From: Clostridia bacterium
GTDB lineage: Bacteria; Bacillota; Clostridia; Oscillospirales; CAG-272
Assembly: GCA_017407375.1 (NCBI GenBank)
Contig: JAFQWT010000059.1
Span: 1 to 15,459 of the forward strand
Length of the DNA: 15,459 nt
Direction of reading: 5' to 3'
Under the pieces are notes generated by a model, which did not search any database, was not told where the DNA came from, and saw only the letters and a program-made list of their open reading frames with translations. This document shows, piece after piece, positions 7,873 through 14,597 of this stretch. Each line of letters opens with the position of its first letter. Within the stretch, counting starts at the first letter, position 1. A program made the translations under genes and the position numbers.

Positions 7873-9738
7873 TTACTGCTCGAGGAGGTACCAGGTGTCG
7901 GGCACAAATCCCTTCGTGTCTCGGTTGGAAAGCGGGAAAGCGATGCCCTCTCCGACGTAATGGTCAAAGCTGTCGAAGTTTACGGCCATGTAAGCCAGCT
8001 CACCCGTTTTGTCCTCGTACTCAAGAAGACGGTCGTAGGGCTGACCGTGCCCCTTGTCGGCGGGCTCCAGGTCGGAATAGCGGAACTCCATACGCATCAG
8101 GCGGATATTGTTGCGCGCGCGAGGCGTTTTGGCGGCGGCCAGCGCCTCGTCAAAGAGGGCGTAGACCTTCTCTTTATCGGCGTAGCGGTTCAGGTAATCG
8201 GCGGCCGTGCTGAGGGGCCCCTGCCCGTCGACAAGCTCCTCAAGGTAGCGCGTGATCTCGGCGATCATCGGGGCGCCGTCTCCGAAGAGGGGCGCCAGCG
8301 CCGCGAGGTGATCGTCCAGTGTCAGCGAGGTATCGTAGCCCGTACGCGCAAAGGCGTAAAGGTTGACGAGGTAGTTCCAGAGGTTGAAGCACTCGATCTG
8401 CGTGCCCGAGCCGAGAATGCCGTTCTCCTTACAGTATTTCCAGATGCTTTGCAGCTCGTCCGCCATGCAGGTGAGGCGCTGACGGTCGCCGAACACGGTC
8501 ATATAGTAATCGTAGAACGCGACCTCCGATCCGTGCGCCTTCCATTTGAGGAGGGTCTCGGTGAAGTGGGTGTTGGCCAGGCAGGAGCCATCGGGCTTAC
8601 CGCAGGGGCGCAGGCCCGTGGCGGCCCAGGTGGACATATCGCAGAAGAGCGAGGGCGAGAGCTTCATGCCGTCGGGGCATTCCCAGAGGTTGGTGTAAAG
8701 GAGCATATCCATTTTTATGCGGGGATAGACCTTTGCCACGCGAACGGCGACCTCATTCTGAAAATAGGCGTAGTTCTCGATCTTCGAGTATTTGGCGCAC
8801 GCAGGGCAGGCGCACTGATCGAAGCGACCGTCCATCGGCCAGAGGGCGATAACGTCGACCAAGGGATTGTCGCCGATCCAGCGAATGAGGTTTTCGCTGA
8901 CCGTCTCGATGCAACCCTCGTTGCGCGAGCAGAACACCCACTGCCCTGCGGGATTCTCGGGCGGAATGGGACGGAAGCGCGAGCCGTCGGCCTCAAGGCG
9001 GTAATACTCGGGGTGAGTCTCATAGTATTTCTCGGGAAAATACTCGTTACCAAAGAAGGGGAGCCACTGCTTAACGGCATCGTGATGGCCGACGGTCAGA
9101 CGGAGACCGCGGCGCTCGATCTCGGGCAAAAGGCCTATCTTCTTCCATTTTTCATAGGTCTCGCACCAGGTGAGAATGCGGTTGTAGCGGTTCTTGACCA
9201 GCCAATCAAGGAAGGGGATATTGAGGCCGTGATCGCTGTCGCCCGCGCGGTCGCCGTACTGGACGATCGCACAGCGGTAGGGGAGGTCGGCCTCGCCCTT
9301 CACGATATCCCCCTCGGGGAGGGTGAGGGAATCGAGCGTCGGCACGAATTCTCCGACGTTGTGCGCGGGGTTGCCGATCGCCGAGAGACTGCAGCCGCAA
9401 AGGCGCTCAAGGAATTCGTAGGTCGCGTAGAGCGTGCCGCGCTCCTCATCGTAGCGACCGTGGCTACCCGTCAGAAGAACGGCGTCCCCCTTGACACGGA
9501 CAAGGAGACCCTCGTCCCCCACAAGGAGAGAGTCGTATTCCTCGGGGGAGACGATCTCGGCGGCGGCGGGATTTCTGTACGGGTCGCCGATGACAAAACG
9601 GACGGGGGCCTCGGCCGCAAAGGTGAAGCCGAGCATGGCCGTTAAGTACTTTTTCAGCTCCTCGGCCGCAAAAAGCTCACGCAGTGTGGGCGAGGGGGGG
9701 AGAAGGACAGCGACCTTTGCGCAACGGTTCAGTAGCAT
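7873..9738 (-). CDS. DUF4838-type glycoside hydrolase-like protein, cytoplasmic
   Basis: A 621-residue protein starting at the ATG at 9738, which has GAGGAAG about 8 bases upstream. A longer frame reaching 9822 would overlap the neighbour and is unlikely. Residues about 8-115 resemble the GH67 N-terminal/hexosaminidase 'b' type domain (ELFAAEELKKYLTAMLG at 21-37). A long TIM-barrel-like region follows, with WPMDGRFDQCACPACAKYSK (300-319), a Cys-rich loop characteristic of DUF4838 proteins. As I recall, DUF4838 proteins include the GH163 endo-beta-N-acetylglucosaminidases of gut Bacteroides; that link is knowledge of the family, not something the sequence proves. No signal peptide or membrane segment is present, so it should act inside the cell. 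It sits 10 bases after the NagB-like gene, whose stop codon overlaps this gene's ribosome binding site, implying translational coupling and use of aminosugar-containing glycans. Exact substrate unknown. Confidence 0.75.
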   Translation of the reverse strand: MLLNRCAKVAVLLPPSPTLRELFAAEELKKYLTAMLGFTFAAEAPVRFVIGDPYRNPAAAEIVSPEEYDSLLVGDEGLLVRVKGDAVLLTGSHGRYDEERGTLYATYEFLERLCGCSLSAIGNPAHNVGEFVPTLDSLTLPEGDIVKGEADLPYRCAIVQYGDRAGDSDHGLNIPFLDWLVKNRYNRILTWCETYEKWKKIGLLPEIERRGLRLTVGHHDAVKQWLPFFGNEYFPEKYYETHPEYYRLEADGSRFRPIPPENPAGQWVFCSRNEGCIETVSENLIRWIGDNPLVDVIALWPMDGRFDQCACPACAKYSKIENYAYFQNEVAVRVAKVYPRIKMDMLLYTNLWECPDGMKLSPSLFCDMSTWAATGLRPCGKPDGSCLANTHFTETLLKWKAHGSEVAFYDYYMTVFGDRQRLTCMADELQSIWKYCKENGILGSGTQIECFNLWNYLVNLYAFARTGYDTSLTLDDHLAALAPLFGDGAPMIAEITRYLEELVDGQGPLSTAADYLNRYADKEKVYALFDEALAAAKTPRARNNIRLMRMEFRYSDLEPADKGHGQPYDRLLEYEDKTGELAYMAVNFDSFDHYVGEGIAFPLSNRDTKGFVPDTWYLLEQ

Positions 9739-9748
9739 AGGGGCTTCC

Positions 9749-10498
9749 TCAATAGCGGGCCAGAACGTCCGCGGAGACAAGGGCAGCGGAATCGGCGTCA
9801 CAGTAGACCGTGGTGTCGGCATGCTCCTTCAGCAGCGTGGCGGGCACGAGGTTGGTCTTCTCACTCGTCAGAGTGTCGTGAATGGCCTGCGCCTTGCAGG
9901 CGTAGGGAACGGCACAGATGATGGTCTTGCAGCGCATGATCTCGGAGCAGGTCATGCTGATGGCCTGACGGAAGGCCTCCTCGGGCGTTTTGAACCAGCC
10001 CTCACGCATCTGCTGGGCGATGCAGCTATCGACAAGCGTCACGACCTTGTAGGCGTTTTGGTCATCAAAATCGGCAGGCGGATCGTTGAAGGCGATGTGC
10101 GCGTTCTCGCCGATACCAATGAGGCCGAGGTCGATGGGCGCGCGACGAATGAGCGCCGTAAGCTCGGCAATCGTTTCCTCGGGGGCGCGGGTGCCGTCAA
10201 TGAGGTGATACTTGGCGGGGTGGACCACGTCCACAAAGCGCTCGCGCAGGTACTTCTGGAAGCTGGCAGGGTGCGTGGGCGCCATACCGACGTACTCGTC
10301 AAGGTGGAACATCTCCACACGGCTCCAATCGACGTCCTCCTTCACGAAATGCTCAAAAAAGGTGAACTGCGAGGCGCCCGTGGAGAGAAGCAGGCGCGCC
10401 TCTCCGCGCTCGGCGATCGCACGGCGCATGACCTCGCCCGCCTGACGGGCAGCAGCGGCACCGAGAGCGTCAGCAGTGGGCAAAACGTAAACCTTCAT
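9749..10498 (-). CDS. NagB-family sugar-phosphate isomerase/deaminase, divergent active site
   Basis: A 249-residue Rossmann-like protein of the glucosamine-6-phosphate deaminase/6-phosphogluconolactonase superfamily, of usual length. The phosphate loop is STGAS (39-43), the general-base region is FHLDEYVG (64-71) with Asp67, and the second active-site block is GIGENAHIAFNDPP (128-141). Compared with E. coli NagB (Asp72, Asp141, His143, Glu148), Asp67 and His134 are kept, but the Asp141 position is Asn132 and the Glu148 position is Asp139. Similar GEN-HIAFNDPP versions form a widespread variant subfamily, so deaminase activity on glucosamine-6-phosphate should not be assumed; a related aldose-ketose isomerisation is possible. 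AAGGAGG lies 7 bases before the ATG. It is first in a two-gene unit with the DUF4838-type protein, divergent from the AraC-type regulator. Confidence 0.85.
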   Translation of the reverse strand: MKVYVLPTADALGAAAARQAGEVMRRAIAERGEARLLLSTGASQFTFFEHFVKEDVDWSRVEMFHLDEYVGMAPTHPASFQKYLRERFVDVVHPAKYHLIDGTRAPEETIAELTALIRRAPIDLGLIGIGENAHIAFNDPPADFDDQNAYKVVTLVDSCIAQQMREGWFKTPEEAFRQAISMTCSEIMRCKTIICAVPYACKAQAIHDTLTSEKTNLVPATLLKEHADTTVYCDADSAALVSADVLARY

Positions 10499-10553
10499 GG
10501 AATGTCCTCCTTGAATGTAATTCTTTTTTTAGGGGGCAGGCCCTCTATGTTCT

Positions 10554-10582
10554 ATTTTAAAGGAATTTCAGAAAAAAATCCA
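10554..10582 (-). promoter_or_regulatory. Possible promoter of the nagB-DUF4838 unit
   Basis: On the minus strand: TGGATT (10577-10582), 17 bases, TAAAAT (10554-10559). The -10 is fair and the -35 poor, which fits a promoter needing an activator. The -35 lies inside the left arm of an inverted repeat. Confidence 0.45.
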
Positions 10583-10621
10583 CCAAAGCGTTGTGGATTT
10601 CTTCGTGCATATTACTGAAAT
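10565..10621. promoter_or_regulatory. Nested inverted repeats in the nagB/araC divergent region
   Basis: The outer pair is ATTTCAG (10565-10571) with CTGAAAT (10615-10621). The inner pair is AAATCCAC (10576-10583) with GTGGATTT (10593-10600), perfect and separated by 9 bases. The set lies between the two divergent promoters and overlaps the predicted -35 of the nagB side. It is a candidate regulator-binding site; the AraC-type protein next to it is the obvious suspect by position. Confidence 0.5.
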
Positions 10622-10634
10622 ATTGTGTACCCCA

Positions 10635-10663
10635 TTGCATGCGCGCGAGCAGCGTGATAGAAT
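10635..10663 (+). promoter_or_regulatory. Promoter of the AraC-type regulator gene
   Basis: TTGCAT (10635-10640), 17 bases, TAGAAT (10658-10663) preceded by TGA, an extended -10. Because it lies downstream of the in-frame ATG at 10593, it rules that codon out as the start. Confidence 0.7.
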
Positions 10664-10694
10664 AGAGGCAGAAAAATTTCGAGGGGGAGAGACG

Positions 10695-11531
10695 TTGGAG
10701 AGCATCAATGAATACGGGATCCTGGCCGAGCACGGCAAGGCCGAGGGAGGGCGCCGCCTTGTGGGAATGCACGAGCACCCCTTTTATGAATGCTATTTTT
10801 TGCTGTCTGGCACACGGCGCTATCTTATGAAGCACACGGTGTACGACGTCTGCCCTGCCGACCTCCTCGTGGTGCCACGGCACGTGCTTCACCGCGCCAC
10901 GACTCTCGGCCGAGGGGGCTACGATCGCTACGTCCTTTATTTTTCGGACGCGCAGGCCGCCGCGCTTTCGGCCTTTCTCGGTGACGAGGCCGCGCGCTTT
11001 TTTGAGGGCGGCTGCTTTCATCTGCCCGAGGCGGCCGCCGAGCGTGTACACGCCGCGCTGGAGGAGATCGTACGGACAAGCGCCCGTCCCGACGGGCTGA
11101 CAGCCCCCGTCCTTACCCACCTTTTGCAGGAGATCGCGCTCACCGCCCTGCGCTACGGCACGCGGCGCGAGCAGGTCATGAGCGGCGGCGCCGACAAGGT
11201 ACAGGCCGTAACGCGTTACGTATCCGAGCATTACGGCGAGGAGATCACTCTCACCTCGGCGGCGGCGATGGCGTGCCTTGAGCGTACCTATTTTTCCCGT
11301 CGCTTCAAGCAGCTGACGGGCTTTGGCTTTCAGGAATACCTGCAGAGGACGCGCGTCCTTGCCGCCTGCCGACTGCTCCTCGAAACGGCGCTCCCCATCG
11401 GGGAGATCGCGGCTCGGTGCGGCTTTGCCTCGGCCAACTACTTCGGCGACGTCTTCCTCCGCTACCAGGGGCTCTCGCCCTCCGACTACCGCCGCAGGAA
11501 CCGCCCCTCTCCCCTCATTCCTCAGCAATGA
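10695..11531 (+). CDS. AraC-family transcriptional regulator (cupin sensor, TTG start)
   Basis: A 278-residue protein when started at the TTG at 10695, which has GGGGGAG 5 bases upstream. An ATG 34 codons earlier in the same frame lies before the promoter and has no ribosome binding site. Residues about 20-75 form an AraC-type cupin with the H-x-H motif in MHEHPFYECYFLLSGTRRY (25-43), the usual sugar-sensing pocket. The C-terminal ~100 residues hold the two helix-turn-helix motifs of the AraC/XylS family: LTSAAAMACLERTYFSRRFK (186-205) and IGEIAARCGFASANYFGDVF (235-254), then the typical GLSPSDYRR. It stands between two enzyme-coding arms of opposite direction, so it probably activates one or both in response to a sugar or glycan fragment. 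The ligand is unknown. Only a weak terminator separates it from the next gene, so some read-through is possible. Confidence 0.92.
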   Translation: MESINEYGILAEHGKAEGGRRLVGMHEHPFYECYFLLSGTRRYLMKHTVYDVCPADLLVVPRHVLHRATTLGRGGYDRYVLYFSDAQAAALSAFLGDEAARFFEGGCFHLPEAAAERVHAALEEIVRTSARPDGLTAPVLTHLLQEIALTALRYGTRREQVMSGGADKVQAVTRYVSEHYGEEITLTSAAAMACLERTYFSRRFKQLTGFGFQEYLQRTRVLAACRLLLETALPIGEIAARCGFASANYFGDVFLRYQGLSPSDYRRRNRPSPLIPQQ

Positions 11532-11537
11532 TTTTTT

Positions 11538-11557
11538 ACCGAAAAAACGCGGTTTTT
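11538..11557 (+). terminator. Weak terminator-like hairpin after the regulator
   Basis: ACCG and CGGT form a 4-bp stem with an eight-base loop, followed by T. It is weak compared with every other terminator in the window, so partial read-through into the next unit is plausible. Confidence 0.3.
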
Positions 11558-11558
11558 C

Positions 11559-11587
11559 TTGACATTTACGTAAGTAAATGTTAAACT
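11559..11587 (+). promoter_or_regulatory. Promoter of the glycosidase-hydrolase-SDR unit
   Basis: TTGACA (11559-11564, perfect), 17 bases, TAAACT (11582-11587). The strong -35 implies basal activity, so control is more likely by repression through the palindrome occupying the spacer. Confidence 0.8.
11562..11581. promoter_or_regulatory. Perfect palindromic operator within the promoter
   Basis: ACATTTAC (11562-11569), GTAA, then GTAAATGT (11574-11581): an uninterrupted 8+8 bp inverted repeat that overlaps the -35 and fills the spacer to the -10. This is the classical place for a repressor dimer. AraC-family proteins usually bind direct, not inverted, repeats, so a different regulator, not encoded in this window, may bind here. 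Confidence 0.7.
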
Positions 11588-11619
11588 ACCCATAGAAAAA
11601 GAAAAGAGAGGTGCCGCCG

Positions 11620-13794
11620 ATGGCCTACCCGCTACTTCCCTACTTTGCGCTCGACCCCGTTACCTACGACTATTTTCCCACGCGCCATCAGTGCTTTGTC
11701 TACCGCAACCACGAGATGATCACGGCTGCCCGTGCGGCCAAGGTCCTTGCCTGCACCGAGGCCGAGGCACAGCGCCTTGCCGAGGAGATGGGCGTAAGCT
11801 TTACCGACGAGGCGACCGAGGAGACCTGGAGAAAGCGCGGCTACATCACGCTGATCCGCGCCAACTGGCAGCTGCTCACCTACGCGCAGCTCTGCCTGCT
11901 TCTCGATTGGGACGAGGACTACCTTGCCTTTATCCTGCAGGAGGACGATTTCCTCCGCGTCAAGCTTGGCGGTCACAAGCCGAAGTGCGAGACCCTGACG
12001 GTACGCCCCCTCACCGAGGAGGAGCGCCGCATGACCGAGGCGATCCGCCGTGTGACCGAGGAGGTCGAGGCGGCGGTGGGCGCCCCCACGCTCCGCCCCT
12101 TTGAATTCTCGGCCATGTACCCGAAAGCGATCCCCGAGAAGAAGGTCTCCTCACGCTTTGAGGCCTCCTACTGCCACTCCTACTGTGCGCTGTACGGTGA
12201 CGTTTTCTATGACGAGACGCTCCTTGAGGCCTCCTTTCCCGACGAGCTGCTCCGCGCTTACGCCGCCATGGGTATTGGCGGGGTGTGGACACAGGCGATC
12301 CTCTATTCGATGATCCCCTGCCGCTACGACCCCTCCCTCTCGGTCGGCTGGGAGAAGCGCATCAAGGGGCTCAACGCCCTGATCGAGCGCCTCTCGCGCT
12401 ACGGTCTCAAGCTCTACCTCTACATCAACGAGCCGCGCGAGATGAGCGAGAGCGTCTTTGAAAAGCGCCCCGACCTCAAGGGAGACGTCAACAAGGAGGG
12501 CTTTGCCTCGCTCTGCCTTTCGGTGCCCGAGGTCCAGGACTTCTTCCGCGACAGCATTAAAAAGCTTACCGAGCTGGCGCCGGGGCTTGGCGGCTACATC
12601 ACGCTGACAACCTCCGAAAATCACACGAACTGCTACAGCCACAAAAAGCCGGGCGAGACCACCTGCCCGCGCTGCAAGGATAAGAAGCCGAGCGAGCTGT
12701 TTGCGCTTGTCAACCGCCTCATCTACGAGGGAGCGACCGCTGTCGACCCCACGATCTCGGTCATTGCCTACAGCTGGGGCTGGGACCACGTGGAGGGGGG
12801 CTTTGAGGATACCGTCCGCGCCCTCCCCCGCGACGTTGCCGTGCTGGCGGTGAGCGAGCGCGGAAAGGAGAAGAAGATCGGCCCCGTCACCATGAAGGCC
12901 AACGATTACTCGATCTCCATCACGGGACCGAGCGATCTGACGCTTGGCCGCTGGGCGATCGCCCGGGAGCGCGGCTCAAAGATCGCCGCTAAGGTCCAGC
13001 TCAACTGCAGCTGGGAGCTTTGCTCGGTGCCGTATCTGCCCGTGTTCGGCCACTTTTACCGCTCGATCCGCGACCTTTGCGAGCGAGCCGATCCCCATAT
13101 CCTGATGATGACCTGGACGCACGGCGGCTTCCCCTCCCCCGTCTATTCCATGGTGTCGAGAATGACCGAGGCGGGCGTGGATATGCCCGAGCTTGACGAA
13201 ATGCTGACCTCGCTCTTCCCGAACGCGATCCCTGAGCGGCTCCTCCCCGCGATCCGCGCCTTTGACGAGGCCTTTGACTTCTACCCCTTCTCGGTCTCCA
13301 CGATGTACGTGGGCTCCCAGCACATGGGCCCCGCGCTCCCCCTCTGGCGGGAGAGGACGGGCTACTCGGCCTGCATGATCGGCCCGACCTACGATAAGGA
13401 GGCCGACTGGCGCTATCCCTTCACCCGTGAGGTGTACGGCGAGGCGATGAAGAAGCTGACCGACGGCCTCAAGGAGGGCCTTTCGATGCTCCGCGCCGCC
13501 TACGAGGGGCGCCCCCTGACCGCGGATGACCGCCTGCTCCTTGACTGTGCCGAGGGCATGTACCTCCACTTTGCCTCGGCCTACAACCACTTCCTCTTTT
13601 CTTGCCTGCGCGAGGAGGAGGGCGCCGACCTCACCCCCTACGTTCTTGCGGAGGAGGAGCTGGCGCTGGCGGAGGCCGCCCTCATCGGCCGCAACCCCAC
13701 CGTGGGGTACGAGGCCTCCAACCATTACCTCTTTACACGCACCGACCTCTTTGAGAAGGTGCTGTGCTGTCGCCAGCTTCTCGGAAAGCTGTAA
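11620..13794 (+). CDS. Large glycosidase-like TIM-barrel protein of unrecognised family
   Basis: A 724-residue protein. The ATG at 11620 is preferred over a GTG three codons earlier because GAGAGG then lies at proper distance. It has no signal peptide or membrane segment. Residues about 25-115 form a helical region (VYRNHEMITAARAAKVLA, 27-44, and later LTYAQLCLLLDWDEDYLAFIL) that looks like two helix-turn-helix-like repeats, unusual at the front of an enzyme. From about 160 a barrel-like region follows: GVWTQAILY (221-229), LYLYINEPREM (265-275) and LTTSENHTNCYS (329-340), with the Cys loop TTCPRC (347-352) and SWGWDHVEGG (385-394). The Cys loop recalls the one in the DUF4838-type protein at 7873-9738 and suggests a distant GH20/GH163-like fold, but I do not recognise a named family. 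It is first in a three-gene unit under the palindrome-containing promoter; carbohydrate cleavage is inferred from fold-like motifs and neighbours. Confidence 0.65.
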   Translation: MAYPLLPYFALDPVTYDYFPTRHQCFVYRNHEMITAARAAKVLACTEAEAQRLAEEMGVSFTDEATEETWRKRGYITLIRANWQLLTYAQLCLLLDWDEDYLAFILQEDDFLRVKLGGHKPKCETLTVRPLTEEERRMTEAIRRVTEEVEAAVGAPTLRPFEFSAMYPKAIPEKKVSSRFEASYCHSYCALYGDVFYDETLLEASFPDELLRAYAAMGIGGVWTQAILYSMIPCRYDPSLSVGWEKRIKGLNALIERLSRYGLKLYLYINEPREMSESVFEKRPDLKGDVNKEGFASLCLSVPEVQDFFRDSIKKLTELAPGLGGYITLTTSENHTNCYSHKKPGETTCPRCKDKKPSELFALVNRLIYEGATAVDPTISVIAYSWGWDHVEGGFEDTVRALPRDVAVLAVSERGKEKKIGPVTMKANDYSISITGPSDLTLGRWAIARERGSKIAAKVQLNCSWELCSVPYLPVFGHFYRSIRDLCERADPHILMMTWTHGGFPSPVYSMVSRMTEAGVDMPELDEMLTSLFPNAIPERLLPAIRAFDEAFDFYPFSVSTMYVGSQHMGPALPLWRERTGYSACMIGPTYDKEADWRYPFTREVYGEAMKKLTDGLKEGLSMLRAAYEGRPLTADDRLLLDCAEGMYLHFASAYNHFLFSCLREEEGADLTPYVLAEEELALAEAALIGRNPTVGYEASNHYLFTRTDLFEKVLCCRQLLGKL

Positions 13795-13832
13795 GGTCTC
13801 GTTTACAAAATATAATAAAAAGGAGATACATC

Positions 13833-14570
13833 ATGGATTACAAAGAAAGCAGCTGGAACGGCTTCCGCCGTTTGGATTTTGAATTTGAGGGCTACCCCGC
13901 GATCCTCGTGCTGCCGCATGAGCCGCACAAGGAGCGGCGCCTGGCGCTCAAGACCGAGTATTTTGCCGCCTTTGAGGACACCGAGCGAGAGATGCTGAAG
14001 CGCGGCTACTTCCGCGCGTTTCTCAAAAACCGCAGCCGCTGGGGCACGGACGACGACTGTGAGCGCAAGCGCCACTTTATCGACTTTCTGGCCGATGAGT
14101 TCGGCACGGCGCGCAAGGCGGTGACGGTGGGCATGAGCTGCGGCGGCTTCCACGCGGTGTCCCTTGCCTCGCGCTATCCCGACTACATCTCCTTCCTCTA
14201 CCTGGATGCGCCCCTCCTCACCTTCTTCTCCACGGCCGACCTCCGCCACGCGCACGAGGCCAAGACGGTCCGCTGGCCCGAGGTGCAGAAGGCGTGGGGC
14301 TTTGCCACCTACGCCGAGGCGTATGCCTACAACGACCAGCCGATCCACCGTCTCGAGACGCTGGCCAAGCACCGCCTGCCCGTTGGCCTTGTGTACGGCA
14401 CCTCGGACGAGGTGGTCCCCTGCTTTGAAAACGCCGAGCTTCTGGCCGAATTTTACCAGAGCCGCGGCCTGCCGATCCGCGTGTGGAAGCGCCCCTCCTA
14501 CGGGCATCACCCCCACGGTCTTGCCGACCCCACCGAGCTTCTCGATTACATCGAGGAAGCGGCACTTTGA
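13833..14570 (+). CDS. Alpha/beta hydrolase (esterase-like)
   Basis: A 245-residue soluble protein starting at the ATG at 13833, with AGGAG 7 bases upstream. It has a full catalytic triad: nucleophile Ser102 in the elbow GMSCGG (100-105), acid Asp192 in YGTSDEVVP (188-196), and a base among His225, His226 and His228 in GHHPHG (224-229). The segment before the elbow, DFLADEFGTARKAVTVGMS, gives the expected helix and strand 5. The class includes carboxyl-esterases and peptidases of small size; no lid domain or signal peptide is visible. It lies 38 bases after the glycosidase-like gene and 27 before the SDR gene, all on one strand, so the three are probably cotranscribed. A role in removing acyl groups from an imported glycan or ester is inferred from context only. 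Confidence 0.8.
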   Translation: MDYKESSWNGFRRLDFEFEGYPAILVLPHEPHKERRLALKTEYFAAFEDTEREMLKRGYFRAFLKNRSRWGTDDDCERKRHFIDFLADEFGTARKAVTVGMSCGGFHAVSLASRYPDYISFLYLDAPLLTFFSTADLRHAHEAKTVRWPEVQKAWGFATYAEAYAYNDQPIHRLETLAKHRLPVGLVYGTSDEVVPCFENAELLAEFYQSRGLPIRVWKRPSYGHHPHGLADPTELLDYIEEAAL

Positions 14571-14597
14571 ATATCATTAAATTTTAAGGAGATATCT

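Noticed and set aside
7518..7967. Short frames through the repeat array on both strands
   Set aside because: They translate the same repeat in several frames, have no ribosome binding site, and change frame between copies because unit lengths are not all multiples of three (119 and 97).
7510..9645. 711-codon plus-strand frame through the repeats and opposite the DUF4838-type gene
   Set aside because: It crosses the repeat array and then runs antisense to a gene with a good start, ribosome binding site and family motifs.
9739..9822. Extended N-terminus of the DUF4838-type protein
   Set aside because: It would overlap the 3' end of the NagB-like gene, is proline-rich and unlike the family, while the ATG at 9738 has a well-spaced GAGGAAG.
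10557..11528. 323-codon minus-strand frame opposite the AraC-type gene
   Set aside because: It is antisense to a gene with clear cupin and double helix-turn-helix motifs, and has no start signal.
13788..13816. Internal promoter before the alpha/beta hydrolase gene (TATAAT at 13811-13816)
   Set aside because: The -10 match is perfect, but the hexamer 17 bases upstream (GCTGTA) is not a -35 and no extended -10 is present. The AT-rich gap before a ribosome binding site explains it.
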